Notes under the pieces: model-generated | Told to the model about the DNA's origin: nothing | What the model saw: only the letters and a program-made list of their open reading frames with translations | Database searches by the model: none | Program-made: the position numbers and the translations under genes | Source of the DNA: Burkholderiales bacterium | GTDB taxonomy: Bacteria > Pseudomonadota > Gammaproteobacteria > Burkholderiales > Thiobacteraceae | Reading direction: 5' to 3' | Length of the DNA stretch: 64,000 nt | NCBI GenBank assembly: GCA_023511995.1 | Contig: JAIMAL010000006.1 | Location: 60,417-124,416 of the forward strand | Shown: piece after piece, positions 53,150 through 61,465 of the stretch | How the letters are laid out: every line of letters starts with the position of its first letter | Position numbering within the stretch: position 1 is the stretch's first letter

Positions 53150-55783
53150 ATGGTGGGCCAGCCAGGCACCCGAACCCCGCCACCCGCTCCTGCCACACCG
53201 GCACCCGGCGCCACCGCGCCCGTAGATGCCGCCGATCTTGCCGCGCTGCGCGCAAGCCTCAAGGCACGCCGCGCCGCCCTCCTTGCCGGCTATGACCAGA
53301 GCACGCCGCGTCGGTATCTGCGGAAGCACACTGCCCTCCTCGACGAGGTGCTGGTGGCCCTGTGGCGGGCGGCGGCCCTGCGCGGGGAATGCACCCTCAT
53401 CGCCGTCGGCGGCTTTGGCCGGCGGGAACAGTTCCCCCACTCCGATGTGGACCTCCTCATCCTTCTCGATGAGGAGCCTGACGCCAGCCTCGCCGCGGCC
53501 CTGGAGCGCCTCATCGGTCATTTCTGGGACGTGGGCCTGGAGATCGGCCACAGCGTGCGCACCATTGCCTCCTGTCTGGAAGAGGCGGCGCGGGATGTAA
53601 CGGTGGCCACCAACCTCCTCGAAGCGCGGTGGCTTGCTGGCTCCCGCCGCTTGTTCCAGGCCTTCCGCCGGGCTTTCCGCGCCGCCCTCGACGTGCCCGG
53701 CTTCGTCGCCGCCAAGGTGTTGGAGCAGCAGCAGCGCCACATCCGCTTCCTGGACAGCGCCTACAACCTGGAGCCCAATCTCAAGGAAAGCCCCGGGGGA
53801 CTGCGGGATCTGCACAATTGCCTGTGGCTTGCCGATGCCCTGCAGGTGGGGCGGCAGTGGACCAGTCTGCTGCGGGCGGGGCTGTTGCAGCCGGGGGAGC
53901 TGCGGCGGCTGCGTGCCGTGGAGGCCACCCTGCAGGATCTGCGCATCCGCCTGCACAGACTGGCGGGGCGGCGTGAGGACCGGCTGCTTTTCGATTACCA
54001 GGAGGCGCTGGCAAGGGAACTGGGGTGCAAACCCCGCGGCAGCCGGGCGGCGAGCGACATCCTCATGCAGCGCTATTACCGCGCCGCGAAAGCGGTGCGG
54101 CTGTTGAACGTCCTTTTGCTGCAGACCCTGCGCGAGCGGCTGCAACCGCCGGCGGAACCCGCGGTGCCCATCAATGCCCATTTCGCGCGCCGCCGTGGGC
54201 TTCTGGAACTCAATGCGCCGGATGTGTTCGAGCGGCGCCCGGCCGCCATCCTGGAGGCATTCCATCTCCTCATGCAGCGCACGGATCTGGACGACCTGAG
54301 CCCGGCCACCCTGCGCGCTCTGGTGCGCGCCCTGCCGCGCATCGATGCCGCCTTCCGCCGCGCGCCGGAGAACCGCGCCCGTTTCCTCGCCATGCTGCGC
54401 GCCCCGCGGGGGCTTACCCACGCCCTGCGGCGGATGAATCTTTACGGGGTGCTGGGGCGGTATCTGCCGGTCTTCGGCCGCATCGTCGGCCAGATGCAGC
54501 ACGACCTTTTCCACGTCTATACGGTGGACGAGCACATCCTCATGGTGGTGCGCAACCTGCGCCGCTTCACCCTTGCCGAATATGCCCATGAGTATCCCCT
54601 GTGCTCGCAGCTCATCAATGATTTCGAACGGCCGGAAGTGCTCTACATCGCCGCCCTCTTCCACGACATCGCCAAGGGACGCGGCGGGGACCATTCCCTG
54701 TTGGGGGCGCGGGAGGCCCGCCGTTTCTGCGAGGCCCATGGCTTGCCCAGGGAGGACACCGAGCTCATCGTCTGGCTGGTGAAGGAACACCTGACCTTCT
54801 CCGCCACGGCGCAAAAATGCGATCTGTCGGACCCGGAAGTCATTCGTGCCTTCGCTCACCGCATGCAGAGTCTGCGCCGCCTGACTGCCCTCTATCTCCT
54901 CACCGTGGCGGATATCCGCGGCACCAGTCCCAAGGTGTGGAATGCCTGGAAGGGGAAGCTCCTCGAAGACCTTTTCCGCGCCACCCACCGCCATCTCACG
55001 GAGGGCGCGGGCAGCCTGGCCAGCGAGATCGGGGCGCGGCGGGATGAGGCGCTGCGTCTGCTCAATCTGGAGGCGGTGCCCAAAGAGGCCACCCTGGGGC
55101 TATGGTCGGTACTGGGCGAGAGTTATTTCCTGCGTCACGGCGCCCAGGAGATCGCCTGGCACACCCGGATCCTGCAGCACAGCCCCGCGCCGGCGCTTCC
55201 CATCGTGCGCGCCCGCGCCGCCCCCCACGGCGAAGGCATCCAGGTGATGATCTACACCCGCGACCGGGACGATCTGTTCGCGCGCATCTGCACCTTCTTC
55301 GAACGCATGAATTACAACGTCGTGGAGGCGAAGATCCACACCACGCCCCACGGCTTTGCCCTGGATACCTTCCTCATCCTCGATCTCAACGGCACCAGCC
55401 AGCATTACCGCGATCTGCTGCCCTTCATCGAATACGAGCTGGCGCAGCGCCTCCTCTCCACCACGCCCCTGGAGCCGCCCCTCAGCGGACGGGCGAGCCG
55501 GCAGTTGCGCCATTTCCCCATTGAGCCCAAAGTGACCCTCGCTCCGGACGAGCGGGGCCAGTATCACGTGCTGTCCGTCACGGCAGGGGACCGGCCCGGT
55601 CTACTCTCCCGCATCGCGCGTGTGCTGCTGGCCCATGGTGTGCGCCTGCACATGGCGAAGATCGCCACCCTCGGCGAGCGGGCGGAGGACAGTTTCCTCG
55701 TCCGCGCCGACGACGACCGGCTCACCAACCCCCGGCAGGTGCTGGAGCTGGAAGCCGACCTCATCGCCGCGTTGAAAGAGTAA
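53150..55783 (+). CDS. glnD: [protein-PII] uridylyltransferase / uridylyl-removing enzyme
   Basis: GlnD senses glutamine and uridylylates or deuridylylates PII proteins, controlling nitrogen assimilation. The 877-residue protein has the nucleotidyltransferase site GGFGRREQFPHSDVD (87-101), an HD hydrolase domain with ALFHDIAKGRGGDHS (near 502-516), and two C-terminal ACT domains (VMIYTRDRDDLFARICTFFE; VTAGDRPGLLSRIARVLL) that bind glutamine. The first 25 residues are Pro/Ala-rich and may be a non-conserved extension. Confidence 0.97.
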   Translation: MVGQPGTRTPPPAPATPAPGATAPVDAADLAALRASLKARRAALLAGYDQSTPRRYLRKHTALLDEVLVALWRAAALRGECTLIAVGGFGRREQFPHSDVDLLILLDEEPDASLAAALERLIGHFWDVGLEIGHSVRTIASCLEEAARDVTVATNLLEARWLAGSRRLFQAFRRAFRAALDVPGFVAAKVLEQQQRHIRFLDSAYNLEPNLKESPGGLRDLHNCLWLADALQVGRQWTSLLRAGLLQPGELRRLRAVEATLQDLRIRLHRLAGRREDRLLFDYQEALARELGCKPRGSRAASDILMQRYYRAAKAVRLLNVLLLQTLRERLQPPAEPAVPINAHFARRRGLLELNAPDVFERRPAAILEAFHLLMQRTDLDDLSPATLRALVRALPRIDAAFRRAPENRARFLAMLRAPRGLTHALRRMNLYGVLGRYLPVFGRIVGQMQHDLFHVYTVDEHILMVVRNLRRFTLAEYAHEYPLCSQLINDFERPEVLYIAALFHDIAKGRGGDHSLLGAREARRFCEAHGLPREDTELIVWLVKEHLTFSATAQKCDLSDPEVIRAFAHRMQSLRRLTALYLLTVADIRGTSPKVWNAWKGKLLEDLFRATHRHLTEGAGSLASEIGARRDEALRLLNLEAVPKEATLGLWSVLGESYFLRHGAQEIAWHTRILQHSPAPALPIVRARAAPHGEGIQVMIYTRDRDDLFARICTFFERMNYNVVEAKIHTTPHGFALDTFLILDLNGTSQHYRDLLPFIEYELAQRLLSTTPLEPPLSGRASRQLRHFPIEPKVTLAPDERGQYHVLSVTAGDRPGLLSRIARVLLAHGVRLHMAKIATLGERAEDSFLVRADDDRLTNPRQVLELEADLIAALKE

Positions 55784-55811
55784 GGCCCGGCAACGGCCCG
55801 GGGCAGCGCCT

Positions 55812-56090
55812 TTATGGCGTCTCTTGTTCGATGCGGTAGAGCCAGGCAAGAAGCTCGGCCACGGCCAGGTAGAGTTCGGGGGGGATGTGTTCGTCCAGGT
55901 CCACCTGCATGAGCAGGGCCACCAGGGCGGGGGATTCGTGCACATACACGCCCGCCTCGCGGGCGCGCTGGATGATGGCCTCCGCCAGTGCGCCGCGCCC
56001 CTTGGCCACCACCCGCGGGGCGAGCATGCCTTCGCGGTAGGCAAGCGCCACGGCGCTTAAGCGGGGATCGATCCTCTTCTCTTCAGCCAT
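55812..56090 (-). CDS. FlhB C-terminal domain homologue (FhlB/YlqH family)
   Basis: A 92-residue cytosolic protein matching the autocleaved C-terminal domain of the flagellar export switch FlhB, without membrane helices (LSAVALAYREGMLAPRVVAKGRG, AREAGVYVHESPALVALLMQVDLDEHIPPELY). The NPTH cleavage motif is absent, as in other stand-alone members. Homologues can substitute for or modulate FlhB-CC in substrate switching. It overlaps the fliK-like gene by 8 nt, which supports a shared role in hook-length or export control. Confidence 0.9.
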   Translation of the reverse strand: MAEEKRIDPRLSAVALAYREGMLAPRVVAKGRGALAEAIIQRAREAGVYVHESPALVALLMQVDLDEHIPPELYLAVAELLAWLYRIEQETP

Positions 56091-57162
56091 GGGTGGCGAC
56101 CCTCACCTGGGCGAGGAGAAGACCTGCCCGCTCGAAGCCGGCGCGCAGGGCCTTCACCTGCGCACCAAGCCGCGGGGCACTTTCCGGCGTGGCGAGGATG
56201 TCCACCTGCACCCCCTGCGCCGTGAGGCGCAACCGGGCTTCCACCTCCCCCAGCCGGGGCAGGGTGAGGTGAACACGGGTGGCCCATTCCCGCTCTCCCG
56301 GGGCGCTTCCCTCGCCTTCCCGCTCTTCGACTTCCCAGCGCAGGGTCTGTCCCGGCCACAGTTCCCCCTGCCAGACGAGCTGGCGCAAATCCAGCACTTC
56401 GAGCTGCTGCCGCACCAACGCGGCCGCCTGCGGGTGGACGGGCTCGCGGGGCTCGGCAGGCGGCACCGGCACGCTAGACTCGCGGGGCGCGCTCTCCCGG
56501 CTTGCCCCGCCCTCTGGTGGCTGCGGCGCCATCGGTCGCGCGTCCAGATCTGCCATTCCGGCCCGGGCGGCAAGATGCGCCCGGGGTTCGGCAAGGCGCC
56601 CCTGGGGCTCCCGCAGCAGCTCCGCCAGGGTGCGCTGCCCCGTCACCCATTGGGCCTGGTGGGATTCATAGAAGAGCCCACTGTGGGTCAGCGTGGATTT
56701 GAGGGCCAGCGCAAGCTGTGCCACATCGGGCGCCCCGTTGGCGGGCGGCGCCGGCAGGATGGGGGTGCTGCGCGCGAGGGCTGCGGTCTCCTCCCCGGGC
56801 TGGCCGGCCCGGCTGAGAAGGGCATGGATAAACCGGGCGGTATCACTCAGGTTTACCGCCGGTCGCGGGGAGGCTGCCGGCTGGGTCTCGAGGAGGAAGG
56901 TCGGGCGGGGATGGGCGCCCACGTAGCGCAGCTCCACCTGGCTGCCGGGCTGGGTATTGCGGGGCAGGTTGAGGTCCAGATGCTGGTCGTTTACCTGCAC
57001 CAGGAACCGACCATTGGGCAGTTGGGAAAGCACCGTCGCCGTCACCTGCTGGCCGGGGCTGAATCTCAGGAAGGATTCGGGCAGCCGCTCGGCCCCCTCC
57101 ACCAGCGGGGTGGATTTGCGCAGGAGCTGCTGCAGTTGGGCGAGGACGTCGTTGACCGTCAT
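56083..57162 (-). CDS. FliK-like flagellar hook-length control protein
   Basis: A 359-residue protein with an N-terminal beta-rich part (SPGQQVTATVLSQLPNGRFLVQVNDQHL), a Pro/Ala/Glu-rich low-complexity middle (about 115-240) and a C-terminal FliK-type domain (HLTLPRLGEVEARLRLTAQGVQVDILATPE). This layout and its overlap with the FlhB-like gene point to a secondary FliK (FliK2) that acts with the export gate. Sequence conservation in this family is low, so the exact role is inferred. Confidence 0.75.
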   Translation of the reverse strand: MTVNDVLAQLQQLLRKSTPLVEGAERLPESFLRFSPGQQVTATVLSQLPNGRFLVQVNDQHLDLNLPRNTQPGSQVELRYVGAHPRPTFLLETQPAASPRPAVNLSDTARFIHALLSRAGQPGEETAALARSTPILPAPPANGAPDVAQLALALKSTLTHSGLFYESHQAQWVTGQRTLAELLREPQGRLAEPRAHLAARAGMADLDARPMAPQPPEGGASRESAPRESSVPVPPAEPREPVHPQAAALVRQQLEVLDLRQLVWQGELWPGQTLRWEVEEREGEGSAPGEREWATRVHLTLPRLGEVEARLRLTAQGVQVDILATPESAPRLGAQVKALRAGFERAGLLLAQVRVATHG

Positions 57163-57187
57163 CAGCGCCCCCGCCCGCAGGAAAATC

Positions 57188-57565
57188 CTAGATGCGGCCG
57201 CCCCGTTGCATGGCGACGATCAGCTCGGCTTCGGCGCGGGAGATGCCACAGGAGGCGGCCACCTCGGCCACGTCCAGCCCCTGTTTGGCAAGCTGAAAGG
57301 CCTTGCTGTAAGGGGTGGAGGGCGCCTCCTCTGCGACTGTGGCCGAGGCTTCCAGACGGGCGAGCCGCTCCCGCAGCTCCGCCACCTCGCGGCGCAGCTC
57401 CACGAGCTCGCGGGTCTGGGCGCCACGGCGCAGGAAACCCAGGCCCCGCCCCCGCCCGCCATACATGAGGAGGAGCAGCTCCGCGACGTACACCCCGAGG
57501 ATGACCATCGCGCCGATGAGGATTTCCTTCCAGGTGAGAACGAACGCGCCTTCCATTCCAACCAC
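57188..57565 (-). CDS. DUF2802 membrane protein
   Basis: A 125-residue protein with one N-terminal membrane helix (about 10-35), a heptad-like coiled coil rich in Glu, Arg and Leu (about 50-78, RELVELRREVAELRERLARL) and a C-terminal helix-turn-helix-like segment (YSKAFQLAKQGLDVAEVAASCGISRAEAELIVAM) typical of DUF2802. The family usually sits in flagellar gene clusters of Betaproteobacteria, but its function is unknown. An internal ATG three codons in is an alternative start. Confidence 0.82.
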   Translation of the reverse strand: MVGMEGAFVLTWKEILIGAMVILGVYVAELLLLMYGGRGRGLGFLRRGAQTRELVELRREVAELRERLARLEASATVAEEAPSTPYSKAFQLAKQGLDVAEVAASCGISRAEAELIVAMQRGGRI

Positions 57566-57612
57566 CCCGAACGACTTGGCAGCTTTCCGGAATTATATCC
57601 CTCCCGTTTCCC

Positions 57613-57795
57613 TCAGGCGTATTCATCGATGTGGGGGCCGGGCGCGTTGGGGGTGCCGGCGGGCGGCTGGCGTCGCCGCGGGCGTTGGCGCGGCGTCTGG
57701 CCGCCCGGGCGAGGGGGATTGCGGTCGGGCTTGACCGGGAACAGATCGGGCACGGGCCCCAAGGGGTCAGTCCCACCGAATCCCGGCCCGGCCAT
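57613..57795 (-). CDS. small Pro/Arg-rich hypothetical protein of the flagellar cluster
   Basis: A 60-residue, disordered, Pro- and Arg-rich product (DLFPVKPDRNPPRPGGQTPRQ ... then PHIDEYA at the C-terminus). I recall similar short proteins ending in HIDEYA beside fliS/fliT in related Betaproteobacteria, but cannot check. It starts 4 nt after the fliT-like gene, so it is probably translated. No known domain. Confidence 0.55.
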   Translation of the reverse strand: MAGPGFGGTDPLGPVPDLFPVKPDRNPPRPGGQTPRQRPRRRQPPAGTPNAPGPHIDEYA

Positions 57796-57799
57796 GGCC

Positions 57800-58117
57800 T
57801 CACCCGCCGTGATAGGCCCGCTCCAGCCTGCGCTGGGCGTGCACGCTGGCCAGCACTTCGCTCATCTCATCCATCCAGGCACGGGTGAGCGCGGTGATCT
57901 CCCGGTCCGCCTCCAGCACCGCCTGGATCAAGGCATCCTTCTCCGCCGCCAGGGGCCCGAAGCTCACCGACTCCGCGGTCACCGCCCCGATGAGATCCCG
58001 GCGCGCCGCCTCCAGCTCGACGAGGCGATCCCATTCACCGGCGCGTGCGGCCTCCAGCATGCGCTGGGTGGTCTTACGGATTTCGCGGTAGCGGGAAAGG
58101 GCCTCGGCGGCATCCAT
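57800..58117 (-). CDS. fliT: FliT-like flagellar chaperone
   Basis: A 105-residue, almost wholly helical protein of the FliT family, the export chaperone for the cap protein FliD. The helices LSRYREIRKTTQRMLEAARAGEWDRLVELEAARRDLI and the EKDALIQAVLEADREITALT segment follow the FliT pattern, which is weakly conserved. Position 2 nt after fliS and two genes after fliD is the main support. Confidence 0.85.
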   Translation of the reverse strand: MDAAEALSRYREIRKTTQRMLEAARAGEWDRLVELEAARRDLIGAVTAESVSFGPLAAEKDALIQAVLEADREITALTRAWMDEMSEVLASVHAQRRLERAYHGG

Positions 58118-58119
58118 GT

Positions 58120-58572
58120 TCAGGCCCTCAGGCTCACGCCGGCTGCGGTGGGCTCACGCGCTGCGGCGCTTTGCCGCCCCCGCGCCTCCAGCTCCACCCA
58201 GGCCTCACGCAGGGTGGAAAGCAGGCGCATCACTTCGTCCAGCCCGGCCGGGTCGTTTTTCAGATTGGCGGTGGCCAGCCGGCGCTTCATGTAGTCATAG
58301 AGGTCGTTGAGGTTGCGGGCGATCTCGCCCCCTTCCCCCTGGTTGAGGACGGCGCGCAAGCCCTCGATGATGCCGATGGCCTTGGAGATCAGCGCGCCTT
58401 TTTCCGCGAACTGCTTTTCCTGCATGCGCCCCTTGGCGGTGGCCAGTGCACTCAGGGCGCCGTCATAGAGGAGCACGATGAGCTGTACCGGACTGGCCGT
58501 CGTCACGGCCGTCTCCAGGTCCACGCTCGCGTAGGCATTGAGTGCCCGGTTCATGGTGTTCATCGTTGCCAT
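58120..58572 (-). CDS. fliS: flagellar export chaperone FliS
   Basis: FliS binds the C-terminus of flagellin and keeps it unpolymerised until export. The 150-residue protein has the diagnostic AYASVDLETAVTTASPVQLIVLLYDGAL (13-40) and the LNDLYDYMKRRLATANL helix. The start is uncertain among three close ATGs (58572, 58563, 58554). It follows fliD by 15 nt, with an Ala-rich tail beyond residue 130 not usually conserved. Confidence 0.95.
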   Translation of the reverse strand: MATMNTMNRALNAYASVDLETAVTTASPVQLIVLLYDGALSALATAKGRMQEKQFAEKGALISKAIGIIEGLRAVLNQGEGGEIARNLNDLYDYMKRRLATANLKNDPAGLDEVMRLLSTLREAWVELEARGRQSAAAREPTAAGVSLRA

Positions 58573-58587
58573 CCGTCCTTTCGTCGT

Positions 58588-59946
58588 TCAGCGGGAAAGT
58601 TGCGATAACTGACGCATGAGCATCGTGCTCGCCTGCTGCATGCTGCCCAACATGGCATCCAGAGCGGCGAACTGGGCGCGCAGGCGCTGCTCCATGCGGT
58701 CCAGCCGCACCGAGAGCTGATCCTTGCGCGCCTCGATGTCGGAGATCGTCGCATTGAGCCCCTGGGTGGCGGCATCGAGCACCCCGTTGGTTTGCAGGAG
58801 GTTGTCAAGCTCGGTATAGAGCCGCTGGGCAAAACCCTGGCCGGGATCGGTGAAGAGCGCAATGACCTTGTCCAGCTTGTTGGTGAGGGCGGCGTTGAAG
58901 TCACTGCCATTGAGGGCGAGCGTGCCGTCCTTCTGGATGCTGATGCCGATCTGCGCCAGATAGTTGAAATCGTTGCCCGGCAGGTTGATCGCGGTGTTGA
59001 ACACACCTTGCAACTGCGCGCCGATGGTGAGCACAGTGTTGCTCGCCTCCAGCGTGCCACCCTTTTCATGCAGCTCGTCCATGTCCTTCACCAGCTTGTT
59101 GTAGGCGCTGATGAAATCGTTGACCCGGCCGGTGATGGCGTCGGTATCCACGGCCACACTCAGCTCCGAGCTGCCCGCGGCCTTGAGCTTGAGGGTCACC
59201 CCCTGGATGACGCCGGAGACGGTGTTGGAGGCACTGGTGATGCCCGACAGCCCGTCCACGGTGAGGATGGCATCCTGCGCCGCCACCGTCTGCGTCAGGT
59301 TCTGCGCGCCGGTCACGTAGGACAGACGGGAAAGCCCGGCATTGTCCGTATTGTTGCCATCGTTGTCCGCCACCGCCACCGTGATGGCCTTGGCCGCCCC
59401 CGTTTCGTTGGGGGAGAGCACGAGGCGAAAACCACTGCCATCGTTGAGAATGGTGGCGGACACGCCGAAATTGCCCGCCGCCGAATTGATCGCATTGGCA
59501 ATGCCGGCGAGGGTGTGGTTGCTGCTGTCAATGGTGACGGTGAAGCTTGACGAGCCGTTGCTGATGGTGAGGGTGCCCTCCCCCACCGCCGTCGTCCCCG
59601 TATCGGCAAAGGCACCGGAGACGAGCTTCTGTGCCTGGGCAAGCTGCACCACCGTGATGGAATGACTACCCACCAACGCCGTGCTGTCGGCGGTGGCGGT
59701 GAAATAGGCGTCGCTGGCGGGCGTCGCCTTGAAAACCTGAAAATCCGTCGTGTCCTTGAGGTTGGCGATGGCGCTCTGCAGCGCCGCAAGACTGCTCTTC
59801 AACCGGCCGTAAGCCGAGATTTCCGCCTGGAGCTGGGATTTTCTCTGATCCAACACATTGAGCGGCCGCCGCTCGATGGCCATCAGTTGGGAGACTAGCC
59901 CGTTGACATCAAGGTTGGAGCCGATGCCTGCGGAAGAGATTGCCAT
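58588..59946 (-). CDS. fliD: flagellar filament cap protein FliD
   Basis: FliD (HAP2) caps the growing filament and folds exported flagellin. The 452-residue protein has the N-terminal domain (ISSAGIGSNLDVNGLVSQLMAIE), a beta-rich centre and the C-terminal domain with terminal coiled coil (ISDIEARKDQLSVRLDRMEQRLRAQFAALDAML). Shine-Dalgarno AAGGAG precedes the ATG. It is separated from flaG by a large palindrome (59977-60004). Confidence 0.97.
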   Translation of the reverse strand: MAISSAGIGSNLDVNGLVSQLMAIERRPLNVLDQRKSQLQAEISAYGRLKSSLAALQSAIANLKDTTDFQVFKATPASDAYFTATADSTALVGSHSITVVQLAQAQKLVSGAFADTGTTAVGEGTLTISNGSSSFTVTIDSSNHTLAGIANAINSAAGNFGVSATILNDGSGFRLVLSPNETGAAKAITVAVADNDGNNTDNAGLSRLSYVTGAQNLTQTVAAQDAILTVDGLSGITSASNTVSGVIQGVTLKLKAAGSSELSVAVDTDAITGRVNDFISAYNKLVKDMDELHEKGGTLEASNTVLTIGAQLQGVFNTAINLPGNDFNYLAQIGISIQKDGTLALNGSDFNAALTNKLDKVIALFTDPGQGFAQRLYTELDNLLQTNGVLDAATQGLNATISDIEARKDQLSVRLDRMEQRLRAQFAALDAMLGSMQQASTMLMRQLSQLSR

Positions 59947-59976
59947 CTTTCGTACTCCTTGCGCTTCCCCGAAGGG

Positions 59977-60004
59977 ACGGCATGGCGCCGCGGCGCCATG
60001 CCGT
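59977..60004. repeat. perfect 28-bp palindrome between flaG and fliD
   Basis: Two 13-bp arms, ACGGCATGGCGCC and GGCGCCATGCCGT, flank a 2-bp centre. On the minus-strand message it is followed by a small stem TCCC-TTCG-GGGA and then the fliD ribosome site. No T run follows, so it is not a standard terminator; an mRNA-processing or stabilising stem is possible. Confidence 0.85.
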
Positions 60005-60009
60005 ATGCA

Positions 60010-60387
60010 CTACACCCTGGACCGAAACAGCACGCCCTGCGCCGTATCGAGATTCTTCGCAATGGCCAGCGTCTCCTCGGGGGGAATCTGGCGGATGACT
60101 TCACCGCTTTCCCGATCCACCACCTTGACGACGACGATGCCGGTATCCTTGTCGATCTCGATGTTGAGATCGCGCTGGGCCGATTTGAGGAAGGCATTGA
60201 TGCGATCCACGGCTTCGCGCACGGACTGGGCATCGGGTCCGACCATCTGCGCCGTACCCGACGGCTCGGCGGGCTGGGTTGCCGGCTGCGGCAGCGGCGC
60301 AGGCGGCTGCGCCGCCGCTTGCGAGGAAACAGCCGCAGGTCTCGCCGGCACCGCCTGGCCCACGGCTGTCACAGGACCGTTCGACAT
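60010..60387 (-). CDS. flaG: flagellar protein FlaG
   Basis: A 125-residue protein with a variable Pro/Ala/Gln-rich N-terminal half and a conserved C-terminal FlaG domain (VDRINAFLKSAQRDLNIEID, IVVVKVVDRESGEVIRQIPPEETLAIAKNL). FlaG affects filament length in Pseudomonas and Campylobacter; its mechanism is not settled. It lies between fliC and fliD, the usual position. Confidence 0.94.
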   Translation of the reverse strand: MSNGPVTAVGQAVPARPAAVSSQAAAQPPAPLPQPATQPAEPSGTAQMVGPDAQSVREAVDRINAFLKSAQRDLNIEIDKDTGIVVVKVVDRESGEVIRQIPPEETLAIAKNLDTAQGVLFRSRV

Positions 60388-60478
60388 GGTCTACCCTCCG
60401 CTTGCCTGGGGCAGCGGTGAAGCGGGGGCGCCGCCAGGGTTGTCTGCGGGCGCCTGCGCCTCACCCTCCCCTTTCCGC

Positions 60479-61333
60479 TTAGCGCAACAGGGTGAGCGCC
60501 GTCTGCGGCAGGGCGTTGGCCTGGGCCAGCACCGCCACACCCGCCTGCTGCAGGATCTGGCCACGGGTGAGCGCCGCCGTTTCCGCAGCAAAGTCGGCAT
60601 CCATGATGCGGCTGCGCGAAGCCTCCAGGTTCTCCACATAGTTCTGCAGGTTGGCGATCACCGCCTCGAAACGGTTCTGCACCGCACCAAAGGTGGAGCG
60701 GATGGTGGAGATCTGGTTGATATCCGCATCAAGGTTGGCAAGCGCCGCGGAGGCGTTGGCCTGGGTGGTCACATCGATGACGCCCGTCGCCGTCAGTGAA
60801 GCATTGTAGGTGTAAAGCCCCGCACTGCCATTGACGGCGAGATTGGTCGTGGTGATCGTCACCTGGTTGTCCGCGGAACCGCTCGACCCCACCTGGAAGG
60901 TCAGGTTGCTCACACCCGACAGAAGCAGCGTGCCGTTGAAGGAGGTGGTCTGCACAATGCGGGAAATTTCCTGGGTGAGCTGATCCACCTCTTTCTGCAG
61001 CTGCTGCCGGTTGGTGTTGCTCAGGGTGCCGTTTGCCGCCTGCACGGCGATTTCACGAATCCGCTGCACGTTGCGGGCGATCTGACCCAGGGCGCCTTCC
61101 GCGGTCTGCCCCAGGGAAATGCCATCGTTCGCATTGCGGACGGCCTGGTTGTTGCCCCGGATCTGGGCGGTGAAGGCCTCGGAAACGGCCAGGCCAGCCG
61201 CATCATCCTTGGCGCTGTTGACACGCAGGCCGGAAGACAGGCGCTGCAGGGTCACCGCCAACTGGCTTTGGGAAGTGGCCAGGTTGCGCTGGGCGTTGAG
61301 AGAGGCAACGTTGGTATTGACGATCAGAGCCAT
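60479..61333 (-). CDS. fliC: flagellin
   Basis: The filament subunit. The 284-residue protein keeps the conserved D0/D1 ends: ALIVNTNVASLNAQRNLATSQ at the N-terminus, LSSGLRVNSAKDDAAGLAVSE, the TLR5-type stretch around RIREIAVQAANGT, and the C-terminal FAAETAALTRGQILQQAGVAVLAQANALPQTALTLLR. The central variable region is short. SD AAGGAG lies 7 nt before the ATG and a sigma-28 promoter about 80 nt upstream. Confidence 0.98.
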   Translation of the reverse strand: MALIVNTNVASLNAQRNLATSQSQLAVTLQRLSSGLRVNSAKDDAAGLAVSEAFTAQIRGNNQAVRNANDGISLGQTAEGALGQIARNVQRIREIAVQAANGTLSNTNRQQLQKEVDQLTQEISRIVQTTSFNGTLLLSGVSNLTFQVGSSGSADNQVTITTTNLAVNGSAGLYTYNASLTATGVIDVTTQANASAALANLDADINQISTIRSTFGAVQNRFEAVIANLQNYVENLEASRSRIMDADFAAETAALTRGQILQQAGVAVLAQANALPQTALTLLR

Positions 61334-61409
61334 TTTTCATCTCCTTAACAGGTAAACCCGCATGGCGGCGGGCGCGGCGACGGTTCGTTCTTTGTCGCCG
61401 TCAGGGGCT

Positions 61410-61436
61410 ATTTCGGAGTGGGCGGGGGAAACTTTA
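61410..61436 (-). promoter_or_regulatory. sigma-28 (FliA) promoter of fliC
   Basis: On the minus strand TAAAGTTT (61429-61436, a perfect -35), an 11-nt spacer and TCCGAAAT (61410-61417, five of eight matches to GCCGATAA). This is the class III flagellar promoter pattern. It predicts that flagellin is expressed only after hook completion, through FliA; fliA and flgM are outside the window. Confidence 0.85.
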
Positions 61437-61465
61437 GTCACCCCCGCGAGAAAAAGCGGAGCGGA

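Noticed and set aside
53075..54994. 639-codon minus-strand frame opposite glnD
   Set aside because: Shadow of glnD, whose nucleotidyltransferase, HD and ACT motifs are all intact.
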